This document shows positions 7,422 through 14,434 of a stretch of 31,889 bases of DNA, piece after piece. Origin of the DNA: an uncultured Oscillospiraceae bacterium (GTDB lineage Bacteria; Bacillota; Clostridia; Oscillospirales; Oscillospiraceae); contig CAAFLG010000041.1 of the NCBI GenBank assembly GCA_900763705.1, positions 1 to 31,889 on the forward strand, in the 5' to 3' direction. Numbering within the stretch: position 1 is the stretch's first letter; the number at the start of each line of letters is the position of its first letter. The notes under the pieces are model-generated. The model saw nothing but the letters and a program-made list of their open reading frames with translations. It ran no database searches and was not told where the DNA came from. The position numbers and the translations under genes are program-made.

Positions 7422-7460
7422 GAAAGGCTGCGCTTTGCAAGATTGCAGGCGCAGCCTTTC
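7422..7460. terminator. Hairpin downstream of znuB
   Basis: GAAAGGCTGCGC (7422-7433) pairs exactly with GCGCAGCCTTTC (7449-7460) around a 15-base loop, just past the znuB stop codon. No clear T-run follows on the minus strand, so it may only partly terminate the zinc operon or protect its 3' end. Confidence 0.5.
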
Positions 7461-7472
7461 AAAAATGGCAAA

Positions 7473-8285
7473 TTATCCGCGTGCGCGGCCGAAGAGACAG
7501 CAGAGGAGGAATGCCGCGAGGTCGCAGACAACGACCGTCGCGCCGACGGGCGTGGAGAGCAGATACGATCCCGTGAGCCCCAGACAGAAGCACACGACCG
7601 AGAGCGCCGCGGCGAAGCACACGACGGAGCGGAAGCTCTTGAAAAGGCGCATGGCCGAGAGGGCGGGGAAGATGATGAGGCTCGAGAGCAGCATCGCGCC
7701 CATCATGCGCATACCGAGCACGACCGTGAGCGCCGTCAGGACGGAGAGGATGGTCTTGTATGCCCCCACGTGCACGCCCGTGGCGCGGGCGAAGGACTCG
7801 TCAAACGTGACGGAGAAGAGCTTGTGGTAGAAGAGGACATAGAGCGCGAGCACGCACAGCGCGAGCGTGACGCTCAAAAAGACGTCCGAGCGCGACATCG
7901 CAAGGATGCTGCCGAACATATAGCTGTCAACGTCCGTCGTCATGCCGGTGGTGAGCGAGGTGACGATGACGCCGATGGCGAGCGCCGAGGCGGAGAAGAC
8001 CGCGATCATCGCGTCCGCGCTGACGCGGCTCTTTTCCGCGACGTGCATGAGGATGAAGGCCGCCGCGACCACGACGGGGATGGAGAACCACAGGGGGGCA
8101 AAGCCGCAGGCGACCGCGACCGACAGCGCGCCGAAGGACACATGGCTCAGCCCGTCGCCGATCATGGAGTAGCGCTTCAAAACGAGCGGCACGCCGAGAA
8201 GCGAGGCGCAGAGAGAGACCAGAATACCCACGAGAAACGCCCGCACGATGAAGGGATAGGCAAACATCGAAAGAAGGAGCTTCAT
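7473..8285 (-). CDS. znuB: Zinc/metal ABC transporter permease, ABC-3 family
   Basis: The membrane subunit of a ZnuABC-type uptake system. The 270-residue protein has about eight hydrophobic segments and the ABC-3 family features: SLLGVPLVLKRYSMIGDGLSHVSFGALSV near the N-terminus, SADAMIAVFSASALAIGVI in the middle, and the GMRMMGAMLLSSLIIFPALSA block, where the permease meets the ATPase. Its ATG overlaps the znuC stop codon by four bases (ATGA), so the subunits are translationally coupled. Zinc specificity is inferred from the histidine-rich binding protein and the Fur-family regulator in the same operon; manganese is a less likely alternative. Confidence 0.92.
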   Translation of the reverse strand: MKLLLSMFAYPFIVRAFLVGILVSLCASLLGVPLVLKRYSMIGDGLSHVSFGALSVAVACGFAPLWFSIPVVVAAAFILMHVAEKSRVSADAMIAVFSASALAIGVIVTSLTTGMTTDVDSYMFGSILAMSRSDVFLSVTLALCVLALYVLFYHKLFSVTFDESFARATGVHVGAYKTILSVLTALTVVLGMRMMGAMLLSSLIIFPALSAMRLFKSFRSVVCFAAALSVVCFCLGLTGSYLLSTPVGATVVVCDLAAFLLCCLFGRARG

Positions 8286-8992
8286 GCCGTTTCACCTCCA
8301 AAACGTTTTCCGGCGGGGGAGGCTAAAAATTCCTCCACCGTGCCGTAGAAGCAGCCTCTGCGGTCGAAGCTGAGAATGTGCTTTGCCTCGCGCAGGGCGT
8401 TTTCTATGTCGTGCGTGACCATGATGATGGCCATGCCCTCGCGCTCGTTGAGATAGCGCAGCGTCTTATAGAGATCCTGCATACTGGCGGGGTCGAGGCC
8501 CGTGACCGGCTCATCGAGGATGATAAGGTCGTTCGCCGCGCACAGGGCGCGCGCGAGCAGCACGCGCTGCTGCTGGCCGCCGGAAAGCTCGCGGTAGCAC
8601 TTGTCCTTGAGCTCGAGCACACCGAGCTTGCCGAGGTTCATCAGCGCCCTGGACTTTTCCTCCGACGTGTAGAAAAAGCGCGTGCGGCGGTTGGAGAAGC
8701 CCGAGAGCACGACCTCCGTGACCGTGGCGGGGAAGTCGCGCTGCGTGGGCGTCTGCTGGGGGAGATAGCCGAGCCTGCCCTCGCGCCGGGCGGGGCAGTC
8801 GATCTTGCCTGCAAGCGGAGAGATCAGCCCCAAAAGCGAGCGCAGCAGCGTCGATTTGCCGCTGCCGTTTTCGCCGACAATGCAGAGATAGTCCCCCGCG
8901 CGGACGGTGAGGGAGAGATGCTCCAAGAGAGGTTTGTGCTCGTAGCCGAGCGTGACATCCTCGCAGGAGAGGACGATGGGTGCTTCATTCAT
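8282..8992 (-). CDS. znuC: Zinc/metal ABC transporter ATP-binding protein
   Basis: The 236-residue ATPase that drives the znuB permease. Walker A is GENGSGKST (residues 40-48), the signature is LSGGQ (136-140), Walker B is LIILDEP (156-162) and the switch histidine is in VTHD (H194). The Q-loop segment reads YLPQQ (76-80). Length is normal for the ZnuC/MntB group. The start codon overlaps the znuA stop codon by four bases, and its own stop overlaps the znuB start in the same way. Confidence 0.94.
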   Translation of the reverse strand: MNEAPIVLSCEDVTLGYEHKPLLEHLSLTVRAGDYLCIVGENGSGKSTLLRSLLGLISPLAGKIDCPARREGRLGYLPQQTPTQRDFPATVTEVVLSGFSNRRTRFFYTSEEKSRALMNLGKLGVLELKDKCYRELSGGQQQRVLLARALCAANDLIILDEPVTGLDPASMQDLYKTLRYLNEREGMAIIMVTHDIENALREAKHILSFDRRGCFYGTVEEFLASPAGKRFGGETA

Positions 8993-9984
8993 TCGTTGAG
9001 TCCCTTTCTGAGTGCGTCGTAGTTGCGCTCCATGAGCGTGAGGTAGGTCTCGCCCGCGTCAAAATCCGTGCGGGAGACGGTTTGCATCGAGTAGATGGTC
9101 TCGATCGCCGCGCCGGTGCACTCGCTCACCACGGCGGCGACTTTTTTCGTGCCGAAGTCGATGGTATAGACCACGGGGATGTTCTCATCCTCCACCTTGT
9201 CGATGAGGAACTTGATCGTCGCAAGCGAGGGCTCGGTGTCGCCCGAGCAGCCGTGGAACGCCGCGCGGTAGTCAAGACCAAATTCGCGGCAGAAGTAGAG
9301 CATCGGGAAGCGGTCGGCAAAGACCAATAGCTTTCGCGGCGCGCTTTCGCAGAGATCGGCAAAGCGCGCATCAAGCGCTTCAATCTGCGCACAATAATCG
9401 TCGCAGTTTGCACGGTAAAAATCTTCGTTTGCGGGATCGGCTTTACAGATCGCATCGCAGACGGCGCGGCAGAGGATGGCGGCGTTTTTCGGTGAGGTCC
9501 AGATGTGCTCGTCGTACTCGATCTCGTCGCTGTCGTGCGCTTCACCGCTCTCGTGGTCGTGATCGCCGTGATCATGGTCATGGTCGTGTGCGTCCGCGCC
9601 CTGCATCCCTTCGGAAAATTCCTCGCCGAGCGCGTCGACATAGTCCATCATGCGGGCCTTGACGGCGATGTGCTCGCCCGCCGCGTCGAGCATTTCCTCG
9701 ACCCAGTATTCGCCCTCACCGCCGTTGTAGAGGAAGACGTCGGCTTCGGAGATCGTGACCGCGTCGAGCGGCGTGGGTTCAAAGCTGTGGGCCTCGCGTC
9801 CGGGGGAGAGGAGCAGCGTCACATCCGCGCGGCCGCCCGCGATGGCGCGGGCAAAATCGTAGTAGGGGAAGAGCGTCGCGACGATCTGAATTTTGCCGTC
9901 GTCCGCCTTTTCACCCGGCGCGGCGCAGGCGGCGAGGGATAGGATAAGCGCGAGCGTCAAAAATAACGTAAGGATGCGTTTCAT
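8989..9984 (-). CDS. znuA: Zinc ABC transporter substrate-binding lipoprotein
   Basis: A 331-residue cluster A-I metal-binding lipoprotein on the outer face of the membrane. The signal peptide ends in LSLAAC with the lipid-bearing cysteine at residue 20. The first metal-ligand histidine is in GREAHSFEPTP (H66). A loop of alternating histidines (HDHDHDHGDHDH, about 133-144) is typical of zinc rather than manganese binders, and H160 follows in DEHIW. At the usual third-histidine position the sequence reads VFADRFPMLYF, with aspartate; I recall this variant from other Clostridia. The ATG at 9984 overlaps the zur stop codon and has AGGAGG upstream; an ATG eight codons earlier lies inside zur and is rejected. 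Confidence 0.93.
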   Translation of the reverse strand: MKRILTLFLTLALILSLAACAAPGEKADDGKIQIVATLFPYYDFARAIAGGRADVTLLLSPGREAHSFEPTPLDAVTISEADVFLYNGGEGEYWVEEMLDAAGEHIAVKARMMDYVDALGEEFSEGMQGADAHDHDHDHGDHDHESGEAHDSDEIEYDEHIWTSPKNAAILCRAVCDAICKADPANEDFYRANCDDYCAQIEALDARFADLCESAPRKLLVFADRFPMLYFCREFGLDYRAAFHGCSGDTEPSLATIKFLIDKVEDENIPVVYTIDFGTKKVAAVVSECTGAAIETIYSMQTVSRTDFDAGETYLTLMERNYDALRKGLNE

Positions 9985-10379
9985 GCGCCCTCCTGACATT
10001 CGCTGCACAGCCCGTAGAACATCGTCTTGCGGGGGTTGATGGAAAAGCCGTGCTCGTGCTCGAGGTGTTCATAGAGCGGCGCGAGCTGATGGCAGTCGAG
10101 GTGCACGATGCGCCCGCAGCGCTCGCACTTGAAAAGGCAGCAGGCGGGCGCGCAGCCGTGGGTGCAGAACTGGTAGTACGCGCCTTCGTCGGTCGTGACC
10201 TTGTGGACGCTGCCCTGCCGCTCGAGCTTTTCAAGCTGCCGGTAGACCGTGGCGATGCCGATGTGCTCGCCCCGCTCGTGCAGCGCTTCGACGAGCGCGG
10301 GGGCGCTCACGGGCGCGTCCGCGCAGGATGAAAGACACTCGAGCACCGCTTTTTGCTGTTTTGTGGTATAGGTCGCCAT
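9981..10379 (-). CDS. zur: Fur-family metalloregulator, probable zinc uptake regulator
   Basis: A 132-residue Fur/Zur/PerR-type repressor. The N-terminal winged helix includes HIGIATVYRQLEKLERQGSV (about 39-58). The C-terminal dimerisation domain carries two CxxC pairs, CERC (85-88) and CSEC (125-128), which form the structural zinc site, and histidine-rich stretches HLDCHQL and EHLEHEHGF for sensing metal. It is the first gene of the znuACB operon, overlapping znuA by four bases, with a Fur-type box across its own promoter. This supports autoregulated zinc control. Start: ATG at 10379 with AGGAGG. Confidence 0.9.
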   Translation of the reverse strand: MATYTTKQQKAVLECLSSCADAPVSAPALVEALHERGEHIGIATVYRQLEKLERQGSVHKVTTDEGAYYQFCTHGCAPACCLFKCERCGRIVHLDCHQLAPLYEHLEHEHGFSINPRKTMFYGLCSECQEGA

Positions 10380-10401
10380 GCTGACCTCCTGAATTTGAAA
10401 A

Positions 10402-10445
10402 TGAAAATCAATTTCAAATTATAATCAAAATTTTGCACTTGTCAA
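10402..10445 (-). promoter_or_regulatory. zur-znuACB promoter with Fur/Zur-type operator
   Basis: On the minus strand a consensus TTGACA (complement of 10440-10445), a 16-base spacer and a perfect TATAAT (complement of 10418-10423). A 7-1-7 dyad TGAAAATCAATTTCA (10402-10416) covers the expected transcription start, within a longer dyad AATTTGAAA (10392-10400) and TTTCAAATT (10412-10420). A metal-loaded repressor bound here would block the operon. Zur as the ligand is inference from the adjacent gene. Confidence 0.75.
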
Positions 10446-10464
10446 GGTTTTGGGGAACCTTTTA

Positions 10465-10493
10465 TTGCCTTTCGTGCGTCAAAATGGTAGAGT
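10465..10493 (+). promoter_or_regulatory. Possible promoter of the lipoprotein-adh unit
   Basis: TTGCCT (10465-10470), a 17-base spacer and TAGAGT (10488-10493). A GC-rich stem (GCCGGGC with GCCCGGC, near 10511-10530) follows in the leader before the AAAGGAG ribosome site. The match to consensus is moderate. Confidence 0.45.
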
Positions 10494-10549
10494 AAGGAAA
10501 AAGAACGCTTTGCCGGGCGGCGGCGCCCGGCAGAAAGGAGTCAAGCAGA

Positions 10550-11173
10550 ATGAAAAAAGGACTTGCTGTGCTGTTGGCGCTCGTGCTGACGCTGAGCCTT
10601 GCGGGCTGCGGAAAGAAAAACGATACGGACGCTCCCGGCGATGACGATGCCATCCCCGAGACGCCGATCGAGCTTGAGACGCTGCACGTCGAATTTGTCA
10701 AGGGCGAGCGGGACGTGGATGACCTGCTCGCGCTCAAGGACACGCTGCCGCTGGTCGCTGCGCTCAGCGAAAGAAACGTCGAAGTCGGGAGCGCCGCCGT
10801 CACTTTCGGCACGAGCGCGGAGGCGACGGCGCAGGCGCTTGCAGACGGCAGCGTGGACGTCGCGTTTCTGCCGCTCACGGCCTGCTTTGACCATGAGGAT
10901 ACGATCACCCTCGCGCTGGTGCAGGACGCGGACGACGGGACCACCATCGAGGACCGCGAAGCCATCGCCGTCACGAAGAAGAACAAAACCGTCGCGACGG
11001 ACGGCTTCCTTGCAGCGCTCCGCGGCGCGGTGGAGGCGCTCTGCGCGGACGAGGAAGGCAGCGCGGCGCTCTCGCTCTATGAAGCTGCGCCGGACTACCG
11101 CTCGGCGGAGATGAGCGACTTTGCATCCGAGCGCGCGGCCTATGAAAAGGAAAGCTCGGGCGCGATCAACTAA
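10550..11173 (+). CDS. Short PhnD-like lipoprotein
   Basis: A 207-residue lipoprotein with a signal peptide ending LSLAGC. The mature part resembles the N-terminal lobe of phosphate/phosphonate-type periplasmic binding proteins (PhnD family): a strand with VEFVKGERDVDDLLALKDTL, then VGSAAVTFGTSAEATAQAL and DGSVDVAFLPLTACF. PhnD proteins are usually about 300 residues. Here the large central segment is absent and the sequence passes almost directly to a helical C-terminal part ending in YEKESSGAIN. No frameshift is visible, so it reads as an intact short protein rather than a broken gene. It precedes an alcohol dehydrogenase by 48 bases, with no transporter genes beside it. The ligand is unknown. 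Confidence 0.7.
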   Translation: MKKGLAVLLALVLTLSLAGCGKKNDTDAPGDDDAIPETPIELETLHVEFVKGERDVDDLLALKDTLPLVAALSERNVEVGSAAVTFGTSAEATAQALADGSVDVAFLPLTACFDHEDTITLALVQDADDGTTIEDREAIAVTKKNKTVATDGFLAALRGAVEALCADEEGSAALSLYEAAPDYRSAEMSDFASERAAYEKESSGAIN

Positions 11174-11221
11174 AGCGGACACAGCGGAAAAAACCGAAAC
11201 GATACAAAAGGAGAGAACAAC

Positions 11222-12385
11222 ATGGATAACTTTTTCTACCACGTACCCACGGACATCTACTTCGGCAAGGGGCAGATCGAGCACCTCGGCGAGCGCATGG
11301 CGCAGCTGAGCCGAAAGATCCTGCTCGTCTACGGCGGCGGCAGCATCAAGCGCATCGGACTCTACGATCAGGTCATCGCGCAGCTCAAGGGCGCGGGGAT
11401 CGAATATGTGGAGCTTTCCGGCGTGGAGCCGAACCCGCGCATCACCTCGGTGCGCCGCGGCGTGGAACTTTGCCGCGAGCACTCTCTGACGGCGGTGCTC
11501 GCCGTCGGCGGCGGCAGCACGATCGACTGCGGCAAGATGGTCGCGGCGGGCGTGTGCTACGAGGGGGACGCCTGGGATCTCGTGCTCGACCGCAAAAAGC
11601 TCGTGGCGGCGCTGCCCATCGCGGCGGTGCTGACGAACGCCGCCACCGGCTCTGAGATGGACGGCTTCGCCGTGATCTCGGACATGGAAAAGAACGAAAA
11701 GTGGGGCAGCGGCAACGACCACACCAAGCCCGTCTTCTCCATCCTCGACCCGACCTACAGCATGTCCCTGCCCGCCTTCCAGACGGCGTCCGGCGCGTCG
11801 GACATCATGAGCCACACCTTTGAGAATTACTTCAACCGCACGAAGGGCGCCTATATTCAGTCCCGCCTTGCCGAGGGTGTGCTGAAGACCTGCATCCACT
11901 ATACGCCCATCGCCCTTGCAGAGCCCGACAACTACGAGGCGCGCGCGAACCTGATGTGGGCCTCGAGCCTTGCCATCAACGGCCTTCTGAGCTGCGGCGA
12001 GAGCGCGGCGTGGTCGGTGCACGCGATGGAGCATGAGCTCAGCGCCTTCTACGACATCACCCACGGCGCAGGCCTTGCCCTGCTTACGCCCTACTGGATG
12101 GAATATGTGCTGCGCGAGGAGAACGTGTGGAAGTATGTCGAATACGGCGTGAACGTCTGGGGCATCGATGCCCAGCGCGCGCCGATGGAGATCGCCCGCG
12201 CCGCCATCGACAAAACGCGCGAATTCTTCACGAGCATCGGGATGCCCGCGCACCTGAGCGAGCTCGGCATCGACGATGCGCACTTCGACATCATGGCCGA
12301 GAAGGCCGCGAACGGCGGCCTTGCGGAAGGCTTCGAGCCGCTTGCAAAGGAAGACGTGCTGAAGATCTACCGCATGGCCCTGTAA
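11222..12385 (+). CDS. Iron-containing alcohol dehydrogenase, NAD(P)H-dependent butanol dehydrogenase type
   Basis: A 387-residue group III alcohol dehydrogenase, cytoplasmic, reducing aldehydes to alcohols. The YqhD/BdhA subfamily start MDNFFYHVPTDIYFGKGQI is present. The nucleotide-binding part contains AVGGGSTIDCGKMVAA, followed by TNAATGSEMDG. Metal ligands are the Asp and His of ASDIMSHTFENYF and the histidines of HAMEHELSAFYDITHGAG. Length is normal. The ATG has AAAGGAG upstream. The physiological substrate, for example butyraldehyde or other short aldehydes, cannot be fixed from sequence. It probably shares a transcript with the preceding lipoprotein. Confidence 0.92.
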   Translation: MDNFFYHVPTDIYFGKGQIEHLGERMAQLSRKILLVYGGGSIKRIGLYDQVIAQLKGAGIEYVELSGVEPNPRITSVRRGVELCREHSLTAVLAVGGGSTIDCGKMVAAGVCYEGDAWDLVLDRKKLVAALPIAAVLTNAATGSEMDGFAVISDMEKNEKWGSGNDHTKPVFSILDPTYSMSLPAFQTASGASDIMSHTFENYFNRTKGAYIQSRLAEGVLKTCIHYTPIALAEPDNYEARANLMWASSLAINGLLSCGESAAWSVHAMEHELSAFYDITHGAGLALLTPYWMEYVLREENVWKYVEYGVNVWGIDAQRAPMEIARAAIDKTREFFTSIGMPAHLSELGIDDAHFDIMAEKAANGGLAEGFEPLAKEDVLKIYRMAL

Positions 12386-12398
12386 TTATTTCGCCCCA

Positions 12399-12420
12399 TT
12401 TGCCGCCCGCAGGCGGCAAA
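12399..12420. repeat. TTTGCCGCC hairpin, second copy
   Basis: TTTGCCGCC (12399-12407) and GGCGGCAAA (12412-12420) around a CGCA loop, 14 bases after the alcohol dehydrogenase stop codon. The arms are identical to those at 5218-5239. Confidence 0.65.
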
Positions 12421-12432
12421 GAATTGAAATCA

Positions 12433-12463
12433 TAAATCGCCGCGACATGCGCGCGGCGATTTA
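12433..12463 (+). terminator. Probable terminator after the alcohol dehydrogenase
   Basis: Perfect 12-base arms TAAATCGCCGCG (12433-12444) and CGCGGCGATTTA (12452-12463) with a 7-base loop, followed by a short T-rich stretch. Confidence 0.55.
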
Positions 12464-12472
12464 TTCTACTCG

Positions 12473-12528
12473 GCCCGCAAGTGTGGAATTTGCCCGCCCG
12501 CAGCGGGCAAATTATGCGCGCGGCGGGC
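12473..12528. repeat. Palindromic intergenic element, copy C, with a nested palindrome
   Basis: Outer arms GCCCGC (12473-12478) and GCGGGC (12523-12528). The left side reads CCGCAAGTGTG and the right TGCGCGCGGCGG, matching the flanks of copy A (807-846). In place of copy A's inner part sits a second perfect palindrome, AATTTGCCCGC (12487-12497) and GCGGGCAAATT (12503-12513), itself related to the TTTGCCGCC hairpins. It looks like a mosaic of two repeat units. Confidence 0.6.
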
Positions 12529-12540
12529 TGCATCCCCCTC

Positions 12541-12584
12541 AAAATAAAAGGAACCGTCCCATTTGGGACGGTTCCTTTTATTTT
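12541..12584. terminator. Bidirectional terminator between adh and glyA
   Basis: Perfect 20-base arms (12541-12560 and 12565-12584) around an ATTT loop, with A-rich and T-rich ends. It sits between convergent genes, ten bases from the glyA stop codon. Confidence 0.9.
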
Positions 12585-12593
12585 GAAGTTGTT

Positions 12594-13883
12594 TTATTCG
12601 TAGATGGGGTACTTCTTCGTCAGGGCGACGACAGCCTCCTGAGCGGCGGCCTTGTTGCCTTCGAAGTCGCGGGCGACCATACCCATGATGCGGGCGATCT
12701 CCTTCATGTCCTCTTCCTTCAAACCGCGGGTGGTGGCAGCGGGGGTGCCGACGCGGATGCCGGAAGTGACGAACGGCTTCTCGGGGTCGTTGGGGATGGC
12801 GTTCTTGTTGACGGTGATGAAGCACTCGTCCAAGCGACGCTCGATCTCCTTACCGGTGATGTTGAAGTTGCGGACGTCAACGAGCATGAGGTGGTTGTCG
12901 GTGCCGCCGGAGACCAGACGGAAGCCTTCAGCCTTCAGACCCTCGGCAAGAACGGCAGCGTTCTTGACGACCTGCTCACCGTAGGCCTTGAACTCGGGCT
13001 TGAGCGCCTCGCCGAAGCAGATGGCCTTGGCAGCGATGATGTGCTCGAGCGGGCCGCCCTGGGTGCCGGGGAACACGGCGGAGTCGATCTTCTTGGCGAG
13101 GTTGATGGTCTCCATCTCGCCGGTCTCGATGTTCTTCTTGGTGATCTCGTTCTTGCACAGGATCATGCCGCCGCGGGGGCCGCGCAGGGTCTTGTGGGTG
13201 GTGGTGGTGACAACGTCGGCATAGGGCACGGGGCTCTCGTGAACGCCAGCGGCGACAAGGCCGGCGATGTGGGCCATATCGACCATGAAGAAAGCGCCGA
13301 CGGAATCAGCGATCTCACGGAACTTGGCGAAGTCGATCTTGCGGGGATAGGCGGAAGCGCCGGCAAGGATCATCTTGGGCTTGCACTCCTGCGCGATGCG
13401 GTAGACCTCGTCGTAGTCGATCATTTCGGTCTCATCGTTGAGGGAGTAGGGGACCTGATGGAAGTACTGGCCGGAGATGTTGACCGGGCTGCCGTGGGAC
13501 AGGTGGCCGCCGTGGGCGAGGTTCATGCCCATGAAGGTGTCGCCGGGCTGGAGCATAGCCTTGAACGCGGCCAGGTTGGCGGAAGCGCCGGAGTGGGGCT
13601 GGACGTTCGCGTGCTCAGCGCCGAACAGCTTGCAGGCGCGCTGACGGGCGATCTCTTCGGTCTCGTCGACGCAGTAGCAGCCGCCGTAGTAGCGCTTGCC
13701 GGGATAGCCCTCGGCGTACTTGTTGGTAAGGCAGGTGCCCATCGCCATCATGACGGCCGGGGAGACAATGTTTTCGGAGGCGATCAGCTCGATGTTGCGC
13801 TGCTCGCGGTGATACTCCTTCTCAATAGTGGCGCCGACTTCGGGGTCATACTGGGACAGGAATTCCATGGTTTCTTTGATCAT
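12594..13883 (-). CDS. glyA: Serine hydroxymethyltransferase
   Basis: A PLP enzyme interconverting serine plus THF with glycine plus 5,10-methylene-THF, the main entry of one-carbon units. The 429-residue protein shows RNIELIASENIVSPAV, YPGKRYYGGCYCVDETE, NVQPHSGASANLA, VDMAHIAGLVAAG (D202, H205) and the PLP lysine in TTTTHKTLRGPRGG (K231). Length is standard. The ATG at 13883 has GAGGAGG upstream. It is divergent from folT across a 551-base gap. The glyA leader of about 90 bases shows no riboswitch I recognise, whereas the folT side does. Confidence 0.98.
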   Translation of the reverse strand: MIKETMEFLSQYDPEVGATIEKEYHREQRNIELIASENIVSPAVMMAMGTCLTNKYAEGYPGKRYYGGCYCVDETEEIARQRACKLFGAEHANVQPHSGASANLAAFKAMLQPGDTFMGMNLAHGGHLSHGSPVNISGQYFHQVPYSLNDETEMIDYDEVYRIAQECKPKMILAGASAYPRKIDFAKFREIADSVGAFFMVDMAHIAGLVAAGVHESPVPYADVVTTTTHKTLRGPRGGMILCKNEITKKNIETGEMETINLAKKIDSAVFPGTQGGPLEHIIAAKAICFGEALKPEFKAYGEQVVKNAAVLAEGLKAEGFRLVSGGTDNHLMLVDVRNFNITGKEIERRLDECFITVNKNAIPNDPEKPFVTSGIRVGTPAATTRGLKEEDMKEIARIMGMVARDFEGNKAAAQEAVVALTKKYPIYE

Positions 13884-13978
13884 GGTGCGTGTTCCTCCTC
13901 TGATTTTTCAGTCGATTGATATATTACCGGTCGGTGAAGTCCGCAGAGCGTCCTTTTTAGCCGGTTTTCACTCTCCTT

Positions 13979-14008
13979 AGAATAGCAAAAAAAGCAAGGT
14001 TCTGTCAA
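13979..14008 (-). promoter_or_regulatory. glyA promoter
   Basis: On the minus strand TTGACA (complement of 14003-14008), an 18-base spacer and TATTCT (complement of 13979-13984), about 95 bases before the glyA ATG. Confidence 0.65.
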
Positions 14009-14100
14009 GGAGAAGAGGGAATTCGGGAGACTGAAAATATTAGGGAAAAGAGAGAAATCACCTTAAAAACACAAAAAATGCAAAAAGAGGGGAAAAACGA

Positions 14101-14129
14101 TTGACGAGCCTTGTGCAGCCTGCTATGCT
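14101..14129 (+). promoter_or_regulatory. folT promoter
   Basis: TTGACG (14101-14106), a 17-base spacer and TATGCT (14124-14129). Transcription would start near 14136, shortly before the THF aptamer. Confidence 0.65.
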
Positions 14130-14170
14130 GAGCCTGCACAGAGCGAAAAAAATAAAGTCTCTGTGCGCAT

Positions 14171-14285
14171 CGGCAGAGTAGGAAACCATGTGTTACGCGA
14201 AGAGCGAGTAGTGCCGTCGGGATGGGAAGTTGCCCGCGGACGAAAAACCCATGGTTTGCAGTATGGTTTCCGCATCCGCTTGCCA
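14171..14285 (+). ncRNA. Tetrahydrofolate (THF, folate) riboswitch aptamer
   Basis: The region matches the class I THF riboswitch plan. GGCAGAGTAG opens the element, with GGCA pairing with TGCC at the far end. GGAAACCAT (14181-14189) pairs perfectly with ATGGTTTCC (14263-14271). Between them are TTACGCGAAG and a stem around CGGGATGGGAAGTTGCCCG, and the conserved CCGCATCCGCT closes the aptamer. It lies between a promoter and the folate transporter gene folT, the usual location. Ligand-induced termination is expected, because a terminator follows at 14310-14361. The class is recognised from memory of the consensus; the exact ends are approximate. Confidence 0.88.
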
Positions 14286-14309
14286 CTCAGAAGAGAGTTT
14301 ATTGTGAGG

Positions 14310-14361
14310 CCTCTCCTCCGCGTGGTTCCTGCCATCCGGGGGAAGAGGTGTTTTCTTTTTT
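14310..14361 (+). terminator. Riboswitch-associated intrinsic terminator in the folT leader
   Basis: CCTCTCCTCCG (14310-14320) pairs with CGGGGGAAGAGG (14337-14348), allowing one wobble and one bulged base. A T-rich run TGTTTTCTTTTTT (14349-14361) follows. It lies 25 bases after the aptamer and 73 bases before folT, which suits transcriptional attenuation by THF. Confidence 0.65.
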
Positions 14362-14434
14362 CACCGGATCAAGCCGTTCCGCGCGGCACCGCAGCCGCAG
14401 GGAAATTTCGAAATGAAAAAAGGAGGTCCTCACA

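Noticed and set aside
10541..12283. A 580-codon minus-strand open frame opposite the lipoprotein and alcohol dehydrogenase genes
   Set aside because: It lies antisense to two clear genes, has no ribosome site and shows an Arg/Ala/His-rich composition typical of shadow frames.
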